A stretch of DNA of 22,837 nucleotides from Priapulus caudatus. Its lineage: Eukaryota; Priapulida; Priapulimorpha; Priapulimorphida; Priapulidae. The notes under the pieces are model-generated. The model worked only from the letters and a program-made list of their open reading frames with translations, was not told where the DNA came from and searched no databases. Location: positions 674,806 to 697,642 of the forward strand of contig NW_014577371.1 of NCBI RefSeq assembly GCF_000485595.1, written 5' to 3'. Both the position numbers and the translations under genes were made by a program. Shown here piece by piece: positions 7,701-14,435 of this stretch; positions within the stretch are counted from its first letter, which is position 1; the number at the start of each line of letters is the position of its first letter.

Positions 7701-10700
7701 CATTCCCTCCTTAACTTAAGGTATAGGGAGGAAAGGCAGAATTGCAGCAAAAATCTAAACGGCTCGACCTAGGCTTGTGATAGTCGGTGTATAGCATCAT
7801 GGTAGGAAAAGCCATCACTGTGTCAAAATTAGAGGTCACAGGTCAAAGGGCAGTGGGGGAAAGGTCAGATATCAAACATTTTCTGAGGACATGGGCTATA
7901 ACAGACAGAGTGAAAAACTTTTTTGTTTTAGCGTTGACCTACCATTTTTATTCATTTTATTGAAAGGACCATGAAATGTGCTTTCCACTGACATGCAAAG
8001 AGTAAGTGTGTGATAACCTTTTGACCCTCAAGAGGAGGGTTAAACAGGGATTCCTGAACTGCCTCAATGATGTCACAGTGTTCTCATATTCATGGCACAT
8101 CCATAATCTGGAAACCCAATATGCTTTAATAGCCCAACGGCTACAGCACAAGATTACGGCTCAAAGGTCCTTGGATCGAATCCCATCAGATTTTTTATTA
8201 TTTACCTGTTTTCTGTATTTTTCTATCTTTATCCATTTAACTATTTCTTTCCAATTAAGGAAAATATTTACATGATTTATTTACAACAATTTCATAACAA
8301 CAAATAATTTTTACAACAATTTAATTTTTCAATTTTTTAATAGGGTTAGGGTTAGGGTCACAATGCACCATAAAACAAGAGTTTCAGGCACGCGATTTGT
8401 ATCAAGCAATGGGATTTGGGAGGTATGCAGAATGCAGAAGGTTGCTGAAATGATGTGTACGCAACTGTGTATCTGCATATCTGCGCCTAACAAAGGTGTC
8501 ACTACGCACGACTTAAATGTTACGTTTATAATCGTAGCAACATACCTCAGATGAGCCCAGACGCTCTGCAGCTCTTGTTTTAATTATTTTATATTTCTAA
8601 ATTATTTTTTGGATCTTGCTTTGTTTTAATTGTCTTATATTTCTTAAATATTTTTGCATCAGTTCCTAATTATTTTAATTATTTCGTATTTTTTATACTG
8701 GCTGTAAGTTTTAATCGCATCATCTTCTGTCTGCTGCAGAGGGTGAAGCATCAGCGCGTGCTGCCATCTCTCTGCAAGGAGTTTGTCAATCCTGAGATGG
8801 TCCCGTTCGTGCTTCCCAACGTGCTGCTAATCGCCGAGGAAAGTTCCGGACAGGAGTACAGCGAACTCATCCTGCCCGATCTGAAACCCGTGTTCAAACT
8901 CACGGAGCCGATACAGGTATCGCGTTGATGCCACACACGCGTGATTGAGTCAACTAACCCACGGCTTAGCAAGAGTCTCTTTAGTTGTTTTTACTGCTGA
9001 TTTCAAATCCTTATTGCATGTCTGCGCCAAGTTGAACAGAGTTGAATTCCAAGAATCGAATTGTAAAAATTGAATTGCAAAAATCGATTGGAATAGAAAT
9101 TGAAAATTGACAGAATCATTTGCCAAAGTGCCGTGCGAACGTCGTTCGTGCTTAGTGTTTGTTTGACGGTTACTCTAACACGCTTGGGTCTCAGTTCGTT
9201 CTTTGTTTGCAAAGACCTTGCGAGCACGCACGTGTACATGCGTGTTCACGCCGTGTTCCGCGTTTCCCGTTTGTCTAACTCGACTCTCGCTTACTCTTCT
9301 CCTCTAAAGCCTAGGACACACTGTGCGATTTTCGACGCTGGCCGCTTGCGATCGATAAATACGGTGCCGGGTCCGTGCGGTGTGTCCGGTCTCACGGCAG
9401 CGTATTTCGCACGCGATCCCATACGCCCGGCTGATCGCTCGCATTCAACATGTTGAATATTTCCGCCCGGTTTTTCATCGCTTGCGTACAGCGCATGCGC
9501 TTGCATGCGCTTGCATGCGCTTGCACCAGCGCGCCCAACAATGAACAATCGTGTTCGAACGCGATTGTTTTCCGCAGCCAATCAAGTGTAGCAACGAAAG
9601 CTAGGAAAGCCGTTAGAGTGGTTTGACACCGGACAGTGTGTCCAGCTGTACGCGCAACTCGTACGGCGTTCTAAAATCGTGAGCGAACATATACGCTGCC
9701 GGGCAGCATACAGAATCGCTAGTGTGTCCTAGGCTTAAGCAAAACATTTTCTTCTCAATTTCTTTCTGTTCTCTTTTTAAACTAACCTGACCCTTCGTTT
9801 TTCTTCTCCCCTTGCAGATTCTGCTGATCTTCATGCAGAACATGTCGCTGCTGCTGTCCAAGACTTCGACAGACGACATAAAGAACCACGTTCTACCCAT
9901 GGTTTACCGCGCGCTGGAGTCAGACACCCCACAGATACAGGTGTGCAAATCAGTGAAAAAAATACACGGGGGCTCGGGGCGATTTAGCCCCCGAAATGCC
10001 AAAAAGAGCCCCGGAAATGCCCAAAAAAGCCCCAGTAAATTTGCATAGAGTTCAATGCAAACCAAATTTTAGAGTGCTATTTTCATGCACGCGAGCTTGA
10101 AAAGTAGCCCCCGAAAAATAAATTTTATTTTTTCCCTGGTGTGCATACGTCTCCTCTCCTGTCCTCGTAAGATAACAGCGGAGGGTGTAACCAACTGAGG
10201 GTAGCTTAGCCCCGTCAAAGATAACAATAGAGGGTGTAAATCATAGAGGGAAACACCAGATGGTTGCCCAATTCTACGTGCATGGTTCGTTTACGTCTTT
10301 TCCCACTCGTGAAATGTAACACCTCAAGTACGTGAACCACAGAAGTCGGACGATATCGATGTATAAACACCGTACATAGGCATGCATGTATACGTGCACC
10401 GCCTACTATGGCTGTACAACTCCTGGTTCAACGTGACATGATGGCGGTGTGTTTCGTTTCGTTCGTCAGGAGCTGTGCCTGAGCATCATTCCATCGTTTG
10501 CCACGAGAATCGAATACGCCTCGATGAAGAACGCAGTGCTGCCCAGGTTGAAGAAAATCTGCCTACACTCCACCGCACACTCGGTGAGTCTTCCCCTCTA
10601 TCTCTTTCTGTCTCCCCTAACATGCGACCGCTGTTGCCATCTCTTGGGTCTATTCAGAAGTTCATTTTCAGAACCCTTGTGTTCGCAGTACTGTCACCTT

Positions 10701-11466
10701 TTGTTTGCTCTCGGAAATTTTTTCAAAACCTGTGCGTGCCCAGTGCTGCCATCTCTCGGCTCCCCTTGGAAGCTCGTTTTCGGAATCTGCGCATGCCCAG
10801 TGCCGTCGTACGTTGTCTTCTCCCGCAACTAATTCGCTTCCCGTAATCGGAAACCACGAGATGCCATCTCAGCGTCTCGACCTGTCGTGTCTCAGGTGCG
10901 GGTCAACTGCCTCGTGTGCCTCGGCAAGCTGCTGGAGAGCTTCGATAAGTGGCTCGTGTTGGACGAGGTTTTCCCGATGCTGCGCGAGATTCCATCGCGC
11001 GAGCCCGCCGTCCTCATGGGAATCCTCGGTGAGAATTCTGGAATGCGGTTGGGGAATGATGGTAGCGGTGGGAATGGCGGTCAGAATGAAACAGGGAATA
11101 ACACTGGAAATGCCGCGGAGAACGACACTAGAAAAGTTACAGGGAATGACATTAGGAATGTCGATGAGAATGACAATCAAAGTGTCACAGGGAATGACAT
11201 TCAGAATAACACTGTGAATGACAGGAATGATGCTAGGAATGACACTGGAAATGTGACTGGGAATTTCACTTAGAATTACACTAGAAATGCAACTGTGATG
11301 TATGTCGCTCATTATGATGCTAGAAATGTTACTGGGAGTGACTCTGGAATGTCAACTAGAATGATACTAGAAATGTTAGTGGGTGTGACAGTGGGATGGA
11401 ATAACATTGGGAGTGCCCAGCGATCCTGTTTTAGATCCTGACATCTAAATTTTAACATTGTAAAAC

Positions 11467-11500
<34 letters not shown>

Positions 11501-14254
11501 TAAATAAATGTGTGTTTGTGTGTGCTTGCATGCGTGCGTGCGTTCGTGATGTATATATGTATATATACATATAAATAAATATAACCTTAATGGCTTAATG
11601 TAGGTATATACAAGCAAACACTCACGCACAAGAAGCTGGGAATAACAAAGGAGATCATGGCCACCAAAGTCCTGCCGTTTCTGTTCGTCATCAGTATTGA
11701 CAACAACCTCAGTTTAAATCAGGTAAAGCAGCACACCCAGACACGACTGCACACGAGTCACTAATAAGACTTCGCATGATGAAAAAAATATTTTTCACGA
11801 TAACAAGCTATAAGCAGCAGTACATGACGACTTCTTCTTGTTCTCTTTCGGTGGCTTTTACACGTGTACTGAACAAACGTGTTGCAGAAAACTGACTAAA
11901 GTGTCGCATTACGGTGCCTTGCGTTTTCAGTTCAACGCGTTTATGACAGTGATCAGGGACATGTTGAACAGGGTAGAGTCAGAGCATCGGAGCAAGCTGG
12001 AGCAACTCAACCAAATGCAGATGGAGCAGAAGTAAGGAAACTGCGCGTGTGTGTGATTTCCCCTCACTTTCCCAAAAAAATAGATGTATTTGTATATTCT
12101 CTCAAACATCTAATGGGTGGGCATGTCTCCGTTAGAAGCCGAAAAATTCGTACCAGAGTTGTATTTTGTTTGTTTTGATGTTACTCCAATATGTAAAGCT
12201 ATCTCCTTTAAGTTGTCATTTTTACCCTTCCGAACCACCATGCCAACAATATCAAAGGCACGCATGGTCATCACGTTTGTGGTGAATTGGTCAATCAGTC
12301 TCGTTTCCACGTGTGCGTGCGTGCGTGCATGCGTGTGCGTGCATACGTGCGTGCGTGCGTGTATGCGTGCGTGTGCGTACATGCGTGCGTGCGTGCATGC
12401 GTGTGCGTGCATACGTGCGTATGTATGTGTGTTTCTTTCCTGCAGGTCGAGCCTGGAGTTTAGTCGCAGCGTGAATACCGGCGGGGAGCCACAGAATCTC
12501 ATCTCTGGCATTGAGAAGAAGCCAGAGAGCGATGTGAGTGCATCTCTATTCTCCTAACATCGCCAACGCGAAATCCTAATCACTTGTCCTCGCTCTTGTT
12601 CTTGCGTAATTTCTATGTGCTGAATTTTTAAATATTTCTTTATCGCATATACCAGGTACAAGTACTACCAAGTGTATTATTATATGTATCTATGTAGGAA
12701 TAAATAGGAGTAAAATTTATGTACAATTATTTGAGATAAACCTTCTGGGATAAGGTTTTAGGAAAATTTAAACTCATGTAATGCTTTAAGTTATCCTTTA
12801 ACATTAAATCAGTTATTCGTTCAGAAATCTACTCTTCCTTGCGTTTTCAGATGGAGCACATTTTCAGTGGTTTTGGACTGGGAGGGTACCTGCAACCAAA
12901 GTCTGCTGGTGACATGAACTCCAACCCTCAGGTGGCTTCAGTCACATCGCCAGACCAGCCAGCGATCCCGAATAGTGGCCAGGTATGGTCTCTGCCATCT
13001 GTGTAGTGTCGTCATTCTTTCTGTATCCGTTCGAATTAATTAATAAACGTCATATACGATATTATTGTAAATATGGTTATGATTAAGATCGTTACGATTG
13101 TTAGTGTAGCATTCATATGAGTTTAAAACATTAGCAGCGTTAGTGTTGTAGATGTTATTATGATTAAGATCATTATTGTACCAATCTGGTTTATTAATTA
13201 AGCATTTCAGCAATATTATTGTAACTGTTATCATGATTGAATTATTATTGTGGAATTTGAACATTATCGACGATGTGATGATTATTATTATTACTGTTTA
13301 TTTTTTTAATTATTATCATTATGACTAATGTCATTATTCGATGCCTGCTCTCTCTTGCTGCAGGGCGCATCGATGACAATGGAGGAGAAGCAACGGTTGG
13401 CACGGCAACAGGAGCAGGCGCAGCGCATGAAAGCCCAGCAGACGCCGAGGGCGCCACCTGAGGCGACGTCCGCGACGACGTCCGGGAGGGACCTGACGAC
13501 GACGCTTGGCAGCGGCGGGGCGCCACCTCCCGCCGCATCCTCCCCACGCGGCTACAGCGGGAGCGCGCAGTCGCCGACGACCCACGCCGGCGGATTCGCT
13601 TCTGCGACGGCGGTGCCCCCCACCGGCCAGGCTCCGACCTTCGGCGCCGCGGCGGCAAACCCGACGGGTTACGGGATGGCGCCGGCGAACGTAGGGGGCG
13701 CTGCGATGTTCGCGCAGCGGCCGGTGCGTCCGTTGCCGCCGCCCGCCGCCGCAAGCAACGGTTTCGGAAACTTCCAGCAGGCGGCGTTCGCGTCTGGCGG
13801 CGCCGGCGGTCAGAAAGCCGCGCCCGCACTCGACAACCTGTTTGGCGCGCCGCAGAAAGCGCCACCTATGTATCAGCTGCCGCAGCAGCGACTAAGTTCA
13901 CCGTCGTCGTCGTTCCCCCAGCAGATGGTCGGAAGCATGGCTTTCTCAAACTCGCCGATGCGACCAACGGCGATGGGGGGCCAGCCAATCACTGCCAACC
14001 AGGGCATGATGGGACAGCAGGGCATAATGGGACAGCAAAGCATGATGGGACAGCAAAGCATGATGGGACAGCAAAGCATGATGGGACAGCAAACAATGAT
14101 GGGACAGCAAAGCATGATGGGAAAGCAAGGAATGATGGGACAGCAAGGCAATATGAGACAGCAAGGCATTATGGGACAGCAAGGCATGATGGGACAGCAG
14201 AAACCAGTCATGCAGCAGAAACCAGCCGACGATTTTGCCGACATTTTTGGGTAG
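4591..14254 (+). CDS. SCYL2: SCYL2 (SCY1-like pseudokinase 2 / CVAK104), whole gene
   Basis: Sixteen coding exons join to 2952 nt, 983 aa (human is about 930): 4591-4752, 4994-5151, 5336-5480, 5821-5970, 6246-6461, 6728-6844, 7256-7381, 8740-8916, 9818-9940, 10470-10583, 10896-11028, 11604-11722, 11931-12031, 12446-12533, 12851-12982, 13364-14254. The pseudokinase domain is about 20-325 and HEAT-like repeats about 330-600. A conserved EEKQRLARQQEQAQRMKAQQ helix is at about 694-713, followed by a disordered Pro/Gly/Gln tail with NLFG and a terminal DIFG. Catalytic motifs are decayed: MHRG (170-173) for HRD and GFDF (191-194) for DFG; LAPE (228-231) is kept. From family knowledge, SCYL2 binds clathrin and AP-2 on coated vesicles and sorts receptors and SNAREs. 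An in-frame ATG at 4489 would add 34 residues, but its context is poor and the family starts near M-x-x-L-N-K-L-K-S. Confidence 0.97.
4994..5151 (+). CDS. SCYL2: SCYL2 coding exon 2
   Basis: Residues 55-107. The usual VAIK lysine position reads VAIFILEKK, as in other SCYL2 proteins. LTRLRHPRLLTVQHSMEES is almost invariant in the family. The acceptor is cgtttcag|CCT and the donor is CACG|GTAACG (phase 2). Confidence 0.96.
5336..5480 (+). CDS. SCYL2: SCYL2 coding exon 3
   Basis: Residues 107-155, with LAFATEPVFASLANVLGN and the hinge/C-lobe start KYGLLQ. The acceptor is tttgcag|CG and the donor is ACAG|GTAAAG. This donor neighbourhood is duplicated 69 bp downstream in the intron. Confidence 0.95.
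5473..5580 (+). repeat. Duplicated splice-donor region at SCYL2 exon 3
   Basis: TGCTACAGGTAAAGTTAC occurs at 5473-5490, across the exon 3 donor, and again at 5542-5559. Similarity then continues through about 20 diverged bases (CGAACGCTTGATG against CAAACGCTCGATG). The offset is 69 bp. Confidence 0.9.
5821..5970 (+). CDS. SCYL2: SCYL2 coding exon 4 (decayed catalytic loop)
   Basis: Residues 156-205. The acceptor is gtgtttag|ATTACAGAG; a tempting acceptor 6 bp later (attacag) would break the frame, and this choice restores the conserved Q-[VI]-x-E-G-L-S-F-L-H. Contains MHRGIAPESI (catalytic Asp absent) and GFDF in place of DFG. The donor is GGAG|GTGCGA. Confidence 0.93.
6246..6461 (+). CDS. 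SCYL2: SCYL2 coding exon 5
   Basis: Residues 206-277: the family segment CEWD, the activation-segment end NYLAPEF, and SDMFSLGMVFYAVFNEGKP, equivalent to kinase helix F. The acceptor is gctccag|CCG and the donor is GAAG|GTGAGG. Confidence 0.96.
6728..6844 (+). CDS. SCYL2: SCYL2 coding exon 6
   Basis: Residues 278-316, FKSLHASSLGSVP to LRPDSDQLSK, the end of the pseudokinase C-lobe including the conserved RPD. No ORF-scale start lies inside it; it was found by continuity with exons 5 and 7 and by GT-AG sites (acaacag|TTC, AAAG|GTGAGG). Confidence 0.94.
6940..7240 (+). repeat. GATC/AATGAT-rich degenerate tandem repeat in SCYL2 intron 6
   Basis: About 300 bp of drifting units built from GATCAA, TGATGATCAA and AATGAT, ending about 20 bp before the exon 7 acceptor. 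There is no fixed period; it looks like a much-mutated short tandem repeat. Confidence 0.8.
7256..7381 (+). CDS. SCYL2: SCYL2 coding exon 7
   Basis: Residues 317-358, including LFQRDNLQKSQFFKGLPK, the junction from pseudokinase to the HEAT region and near identical to vertebrates. The acceptor is tgttttag|ATT, immediately after a GATC-rich repeat. The donor is CAAG|GTGCGT. Confidence 0.95.
7659..7678 (+). promoter_or_regulatory. Triple AGGTCA direct repeat with 1-bp spacing (DR1-type)
   Basis: GGGTCA-a-AGGTCA-a-AGGTCA gives two overlapping DR1 arrangements, the consensus bound by RXR heterodimers, HNF4 and COUP-TF type nuclear receptors. Binding or function is not shown; it may simply be part of a dispersed repeat. 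Confidence 0.4.
7833..7852 (+). promoter_or_regulatory. Second AGGTCA triple direct repeat (DR1-type)
   Basis: AGGTCA-c-AGGTCA-a-AGGGCA, again with 1-bp spacers and on the same strand as the array 174 bp upstream. Both lie in the middle of a SCYL2 intron. Confidence 0.4.
8125..8196 (+). repeat. tRNA-like segment, probable SINE head
   Basis: TAGCCCAACGGCTA resembles a pol III A box and D arm, with a 5-bp stem TAGCC/GGCTA. GGATCGAATCC, about 35 bp later, fits a B box. The T arm pairs imperfectly and there is no complete cloverleaf, so a functional tRNA gene is unlikely; a degenerate tRNA-derived SINE fits better. A T-rich stretch follows. Confidence 0.5.
8341..8358 (+). repeat. Short TTAGGG tract in SCYL2 intron 7
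   Basis: Three units of TTAGGG. Unlike the two other telomere-like tracts in the window, I found no inverted repeats bracketing it. Confidence 0.7.
8740..8916 (+). CDS. SCYL2: SCYL2 coding exon 8 (HEAT region)
   Basis: Residues 359-417, with CKEFVNPEMVPFVLPNVLLI, a strongly conserved HEAT helix pair. The acceptor is tgctgcag|AGG and the donor is ACAG|GTATCG. Confidence 0.96.
8917..9306. other. SCYL2 intron 8, 5' part
   Basis: There is a tract of near repeats of AAAAATTGAATTG around 9040-9110, otherwise unique sequence. No gene or RNA was recognised. Confidence 0.4.
9307..9736. mobile_element. TIR element (MITE) in SCYL2 intron 8
   Basis: It begins AAGCCTAGGACACACT and ends with the complement AGTGTGTCCTAGGCTT, about 430 bp apart. 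The interior is GC-rich, unlike the intron around it, and rich in GCGATT and CGCACGCGATCC motifs. It includes three GCATGCGCTT units (about 9491-9523). The target duplication is not clear, so the superfamily is open (hAT- or Harbinger-like are possible). Open frames across it are not protein-like. Confidence 0.65.
9818..9940 (+). CDS. SCYL2: SCYL2 coding exon 9 (HEAT region)
   Basis: Residues 418-458, ILLIFMQNMSLLLSKT to LPMVYRALESDTPQIQ. The acceptor is cttgcag|ATT. The donor ACAG|GTGTGC is weak (G at +3, T at +4). Confidence 0.95.
9941..10469. other. SCYL2 intron 9
   Basis: It opens with a series of AGCCCC-(C/G)GAAATGCC units (9980-10035). A small direct duplication follows: GATAACAGCGGAGGGTGTAA at 10171 and a diverged copy at 10220. 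No gene is seen. Confidence 0.5.
10470..10583 (+). CDS. SCYL2: SCYL2 coding exon 10 (HEAT region)
   Basis: Residues 459-496, ELCLSIIPSFATRIEYASM to LKKICLHSTAHS, matching the family's ELCLNIIPTFANLIDYPSM segment. The acceptor is cgtcag|GAG and the donor is CTCG|GTGAGT. Confidence 0.95.
10620..10850 (+). repeat. Degenerate 55-60-bp tandem repeat in SCYL2 intron 10
   Basis: About four diverged units carrying CCAGTGCTGCCATCTCT-like and TCGGAA-like blocks, starting near 10629, 10684, 10738 and 10797. It fills most of the intron. Stop-free frames across it are repeat artefacts. Confidence 0.65.
10896..11028 (+). CDS. SCYL2: SCYL2 coding exon 11 (HEAT region)
   Basis: Residues 497-540 plus one base. 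Contains NCLVCLGKLLESFDKW and SREPAVLMGILG. The acceptor is gtctcag|GTG and the donor is CTCG|GTGAGA. Reading through the donor stays open for about 80 codons of Asn-rich repeat. Confidence 0.95.
11040..11425 (+). repeat. GGAATGACA(C/T)T-type minisatellite in SCYL2 intron 11
   Basis: Many 11-15-nt units of the form GGAATGACACT. In the SCYL2 frame they read as NDTGNVTGN-like peptide and stay open from the exon 11 donor to a TAG at 11271-11273. Confidence 0.8.
11465..11580. repeat. (TA)n, (AAAT)n, (GT)n, (GC)n compound microsatellite
   Basis: A (TA)n run merges into AAAT units, GT-rich sequence and GTGC units, ending with a TATATATGTATATATACAT palindrome. It lies just before SCYL2 exon 12. Confidence 0.85.
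11604..11722 (+). CDS. SCYL2: SCYL2 coding exon 12 (HEAT region)
   Basis: Residues 541-580: IYKQTLTHKKLGITKE, then KVLPFLFVISIDNNLSLNQ. The acceptor is taatgtag|GT and the donor is TCAG|GTAAAG. It has no useful internal ATG and was recovered from homology and phase (2 nt in, 0 out). Confidence 0.94.
11931..12031 (+). CDS. SCYL2: SCYL2 coding exon 13
   Basis: Residues 581 to the first two bases of 614: FNAFMTVIRDMLNRVESEH, then KLEQLNQMQMEQK. This is the last HEAT helix running into a short coiled coil. The acceptor is cgttttcag|TTC. The donor is AGAA|GTAAGG. Confidence 0.94.
12310..12428. repeat. (GTGC)n/(GTAT)n microsatellite in SCYL2 intron 13
   Basis: About 120 bp of GTGCGTGC, GCAT and GTAT units, ending 17 bp before the exon 14 acceptor. 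It forces a short polypyrimidine tract (tttctttcctgcag). Stop-free Cys/Ala-rich frames on both strands are artefacts. Confidence 0.9.
12446..12533 (+). CDS. SCYL2: SCYL2 coding exon 14 (linker)
   Basis: Residues 614-643, SSLEFSRSVNTGGEPQNLIS to KPESD, poorly conserved and probably disordered. The acceptor is cctgcag|GTC, just after a (GTGC)n microsatellite; the donor is CGAT|GTGAGT. Confidence 0.85.
12851..12982 (+). CDS. SCYL2: SCYL2 coding exon 15 (linker)
   Basis: Residues 644-687, MEHIFSGFGLGGYLQP to IPNSGQ, disordered and weakly related to the vertebrate linker. The acceptor is gcgttttcag|ATG, the same 14-bp acceptor string as exon 13; the donor is CCAG|GTATGG. It is in frame on both sides. 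Exon skipping would also keep frame (132 nt). Confidence 0.82.
13364..14254 (+). CDS. SCYL2: SCYL2 terminal coding exon 16
   Basis: Residues 688-983 and stop TAG. It begins with the conserved EEKQRLARQQEQAQ helix, followed by a GC-rich disordered stretch rich in Ala, Pro and Gly. LDNLFGAPQK matches the family's NLFG box. Then come eleven 6-residue MMGQQ repeats and the acidic end DDFADIFG, which matches the D-L-F-G end of the family. The acceptor is ttgctgcag|GGC. Confidence 0.96.
   Translation, partial: GASMTMEEKQRLARQQEQAQRMKAQQTPRAPPEATSATTSGRDLTTTLGSGGAPPPAASSPRGYSGSAQSPTTHAGGFASATAVPPTGQAPTFGAAAANPTGYGMAPANVGGAAMFAQRPVRPLPPPAAASNGFGNFQQAAFASGGAGGQKAAPALDNLFGAPQKAPPMYQLPQQRLSSPSSSFPQQMVGSMAFSNSPMRPTAMGGQPITANQGMMGQQGIMGQQSMMGQQSMMGQQSMMGQQTMMGQQSMMGKQGMMGQQGNMRQQGIMGQQGMMGQQKPVMQQKPADDFADIFG
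14003..14200 (+). repeat. SCYL2: Coding 18-nt repeat: eleven MMGQQ(S/G) units
   Basis: Eleven 18-nt units encode 6-residue repeats (residues 901-966 of SCYL2), consensus [GS]-M-M-G-Q-Q with I, N, T, R and K variants. The high nucleotide identity of the central units points to recent slippage or unequal exchange. Confidence 0.95.
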
Positions 14255-14435
14255 TTGACACGAAAATTATGCTTTCTATCAATCTGTTTTTCTTCCTATA
14301 TCTCTCTACTTGTCTGTGTCTCTCCCACTTTTCTTCCCGATCCCTACCTCTTTCCTTCACTCTCTACCTCCCTTCCTCTTTCTCTCTCTCTCTCTCTTTG
14401 AAAGTTACTGGACAATAAAAATTGATACCTCCCGT
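14255..14435 (+). other. SCYL2: SCYL2 3' UTR with poly(A) signal
   Basis: AATAAA at 14414-14419 follows a CT-rich UTR, and a TG-rich stretch follows it (ATTGTGTCTC). This gives a 3' UTR of about 180 nt. Cleavage near 14435 is inferred. Confidence 0.75.

Larger units (their letters stand above)
7382..8739. other. SCYL2 intron 7, with remnants of dispersed repeats
   Basis: This 1358-bp intron is the longest of SCYL2. Around 7500-7570 the text TTAGCTCATCTGACGTAGTC followed by TGCGTCCGTCAACAG resembles a dispersed repeat common in marine invertebrate genomes (from memory, unverified). It also holds AGGTCA arrays, a tRNA-like segment and a telomere-like tract, listed separately. The 3' part (8560-8700) is T-rich and unremarkable. 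Confidence 0.4.

Noticed and set aside
8125-8196. A functional tRNA gene
   Set aside because: T-arm pairing is broken, there is no complete acceptor stem, and no clean anticodon loop could be assigned; a SINE remnant is more likely.
9100-9581. Two overlapping frames of about 100 residues on opposite strands
   Set aside because: They cover the TIR element and flanking intron, with no recognisable domain or start context.
10449-11312. Several frames over 120 residues around SCYL2 exons 10 and 11
   Set aside because: They are exon fragments extended into intronic tandem repeats; only the exon parts match SCYL2.
12110-12557. 133- and 146-residue open frames rich in Cys, Ala and His
   Set aside because: They span a GTGC microsatellite and overlap SCYL2 exon 14 in the wrong frame or strand.
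13245-13865. 206-residue minus-strand frame rich in Arg and Ser
   Set aside because: It is the antisense of the GC-rich SCYL2 exon 16, whose plus-strand frame is conserved.
13873-14244. Minus-strand Cys/Pro/Ile-rich frame (PCCPIM repeats)
   Set aside because: It is the antisense of the MMGQQ repeat.
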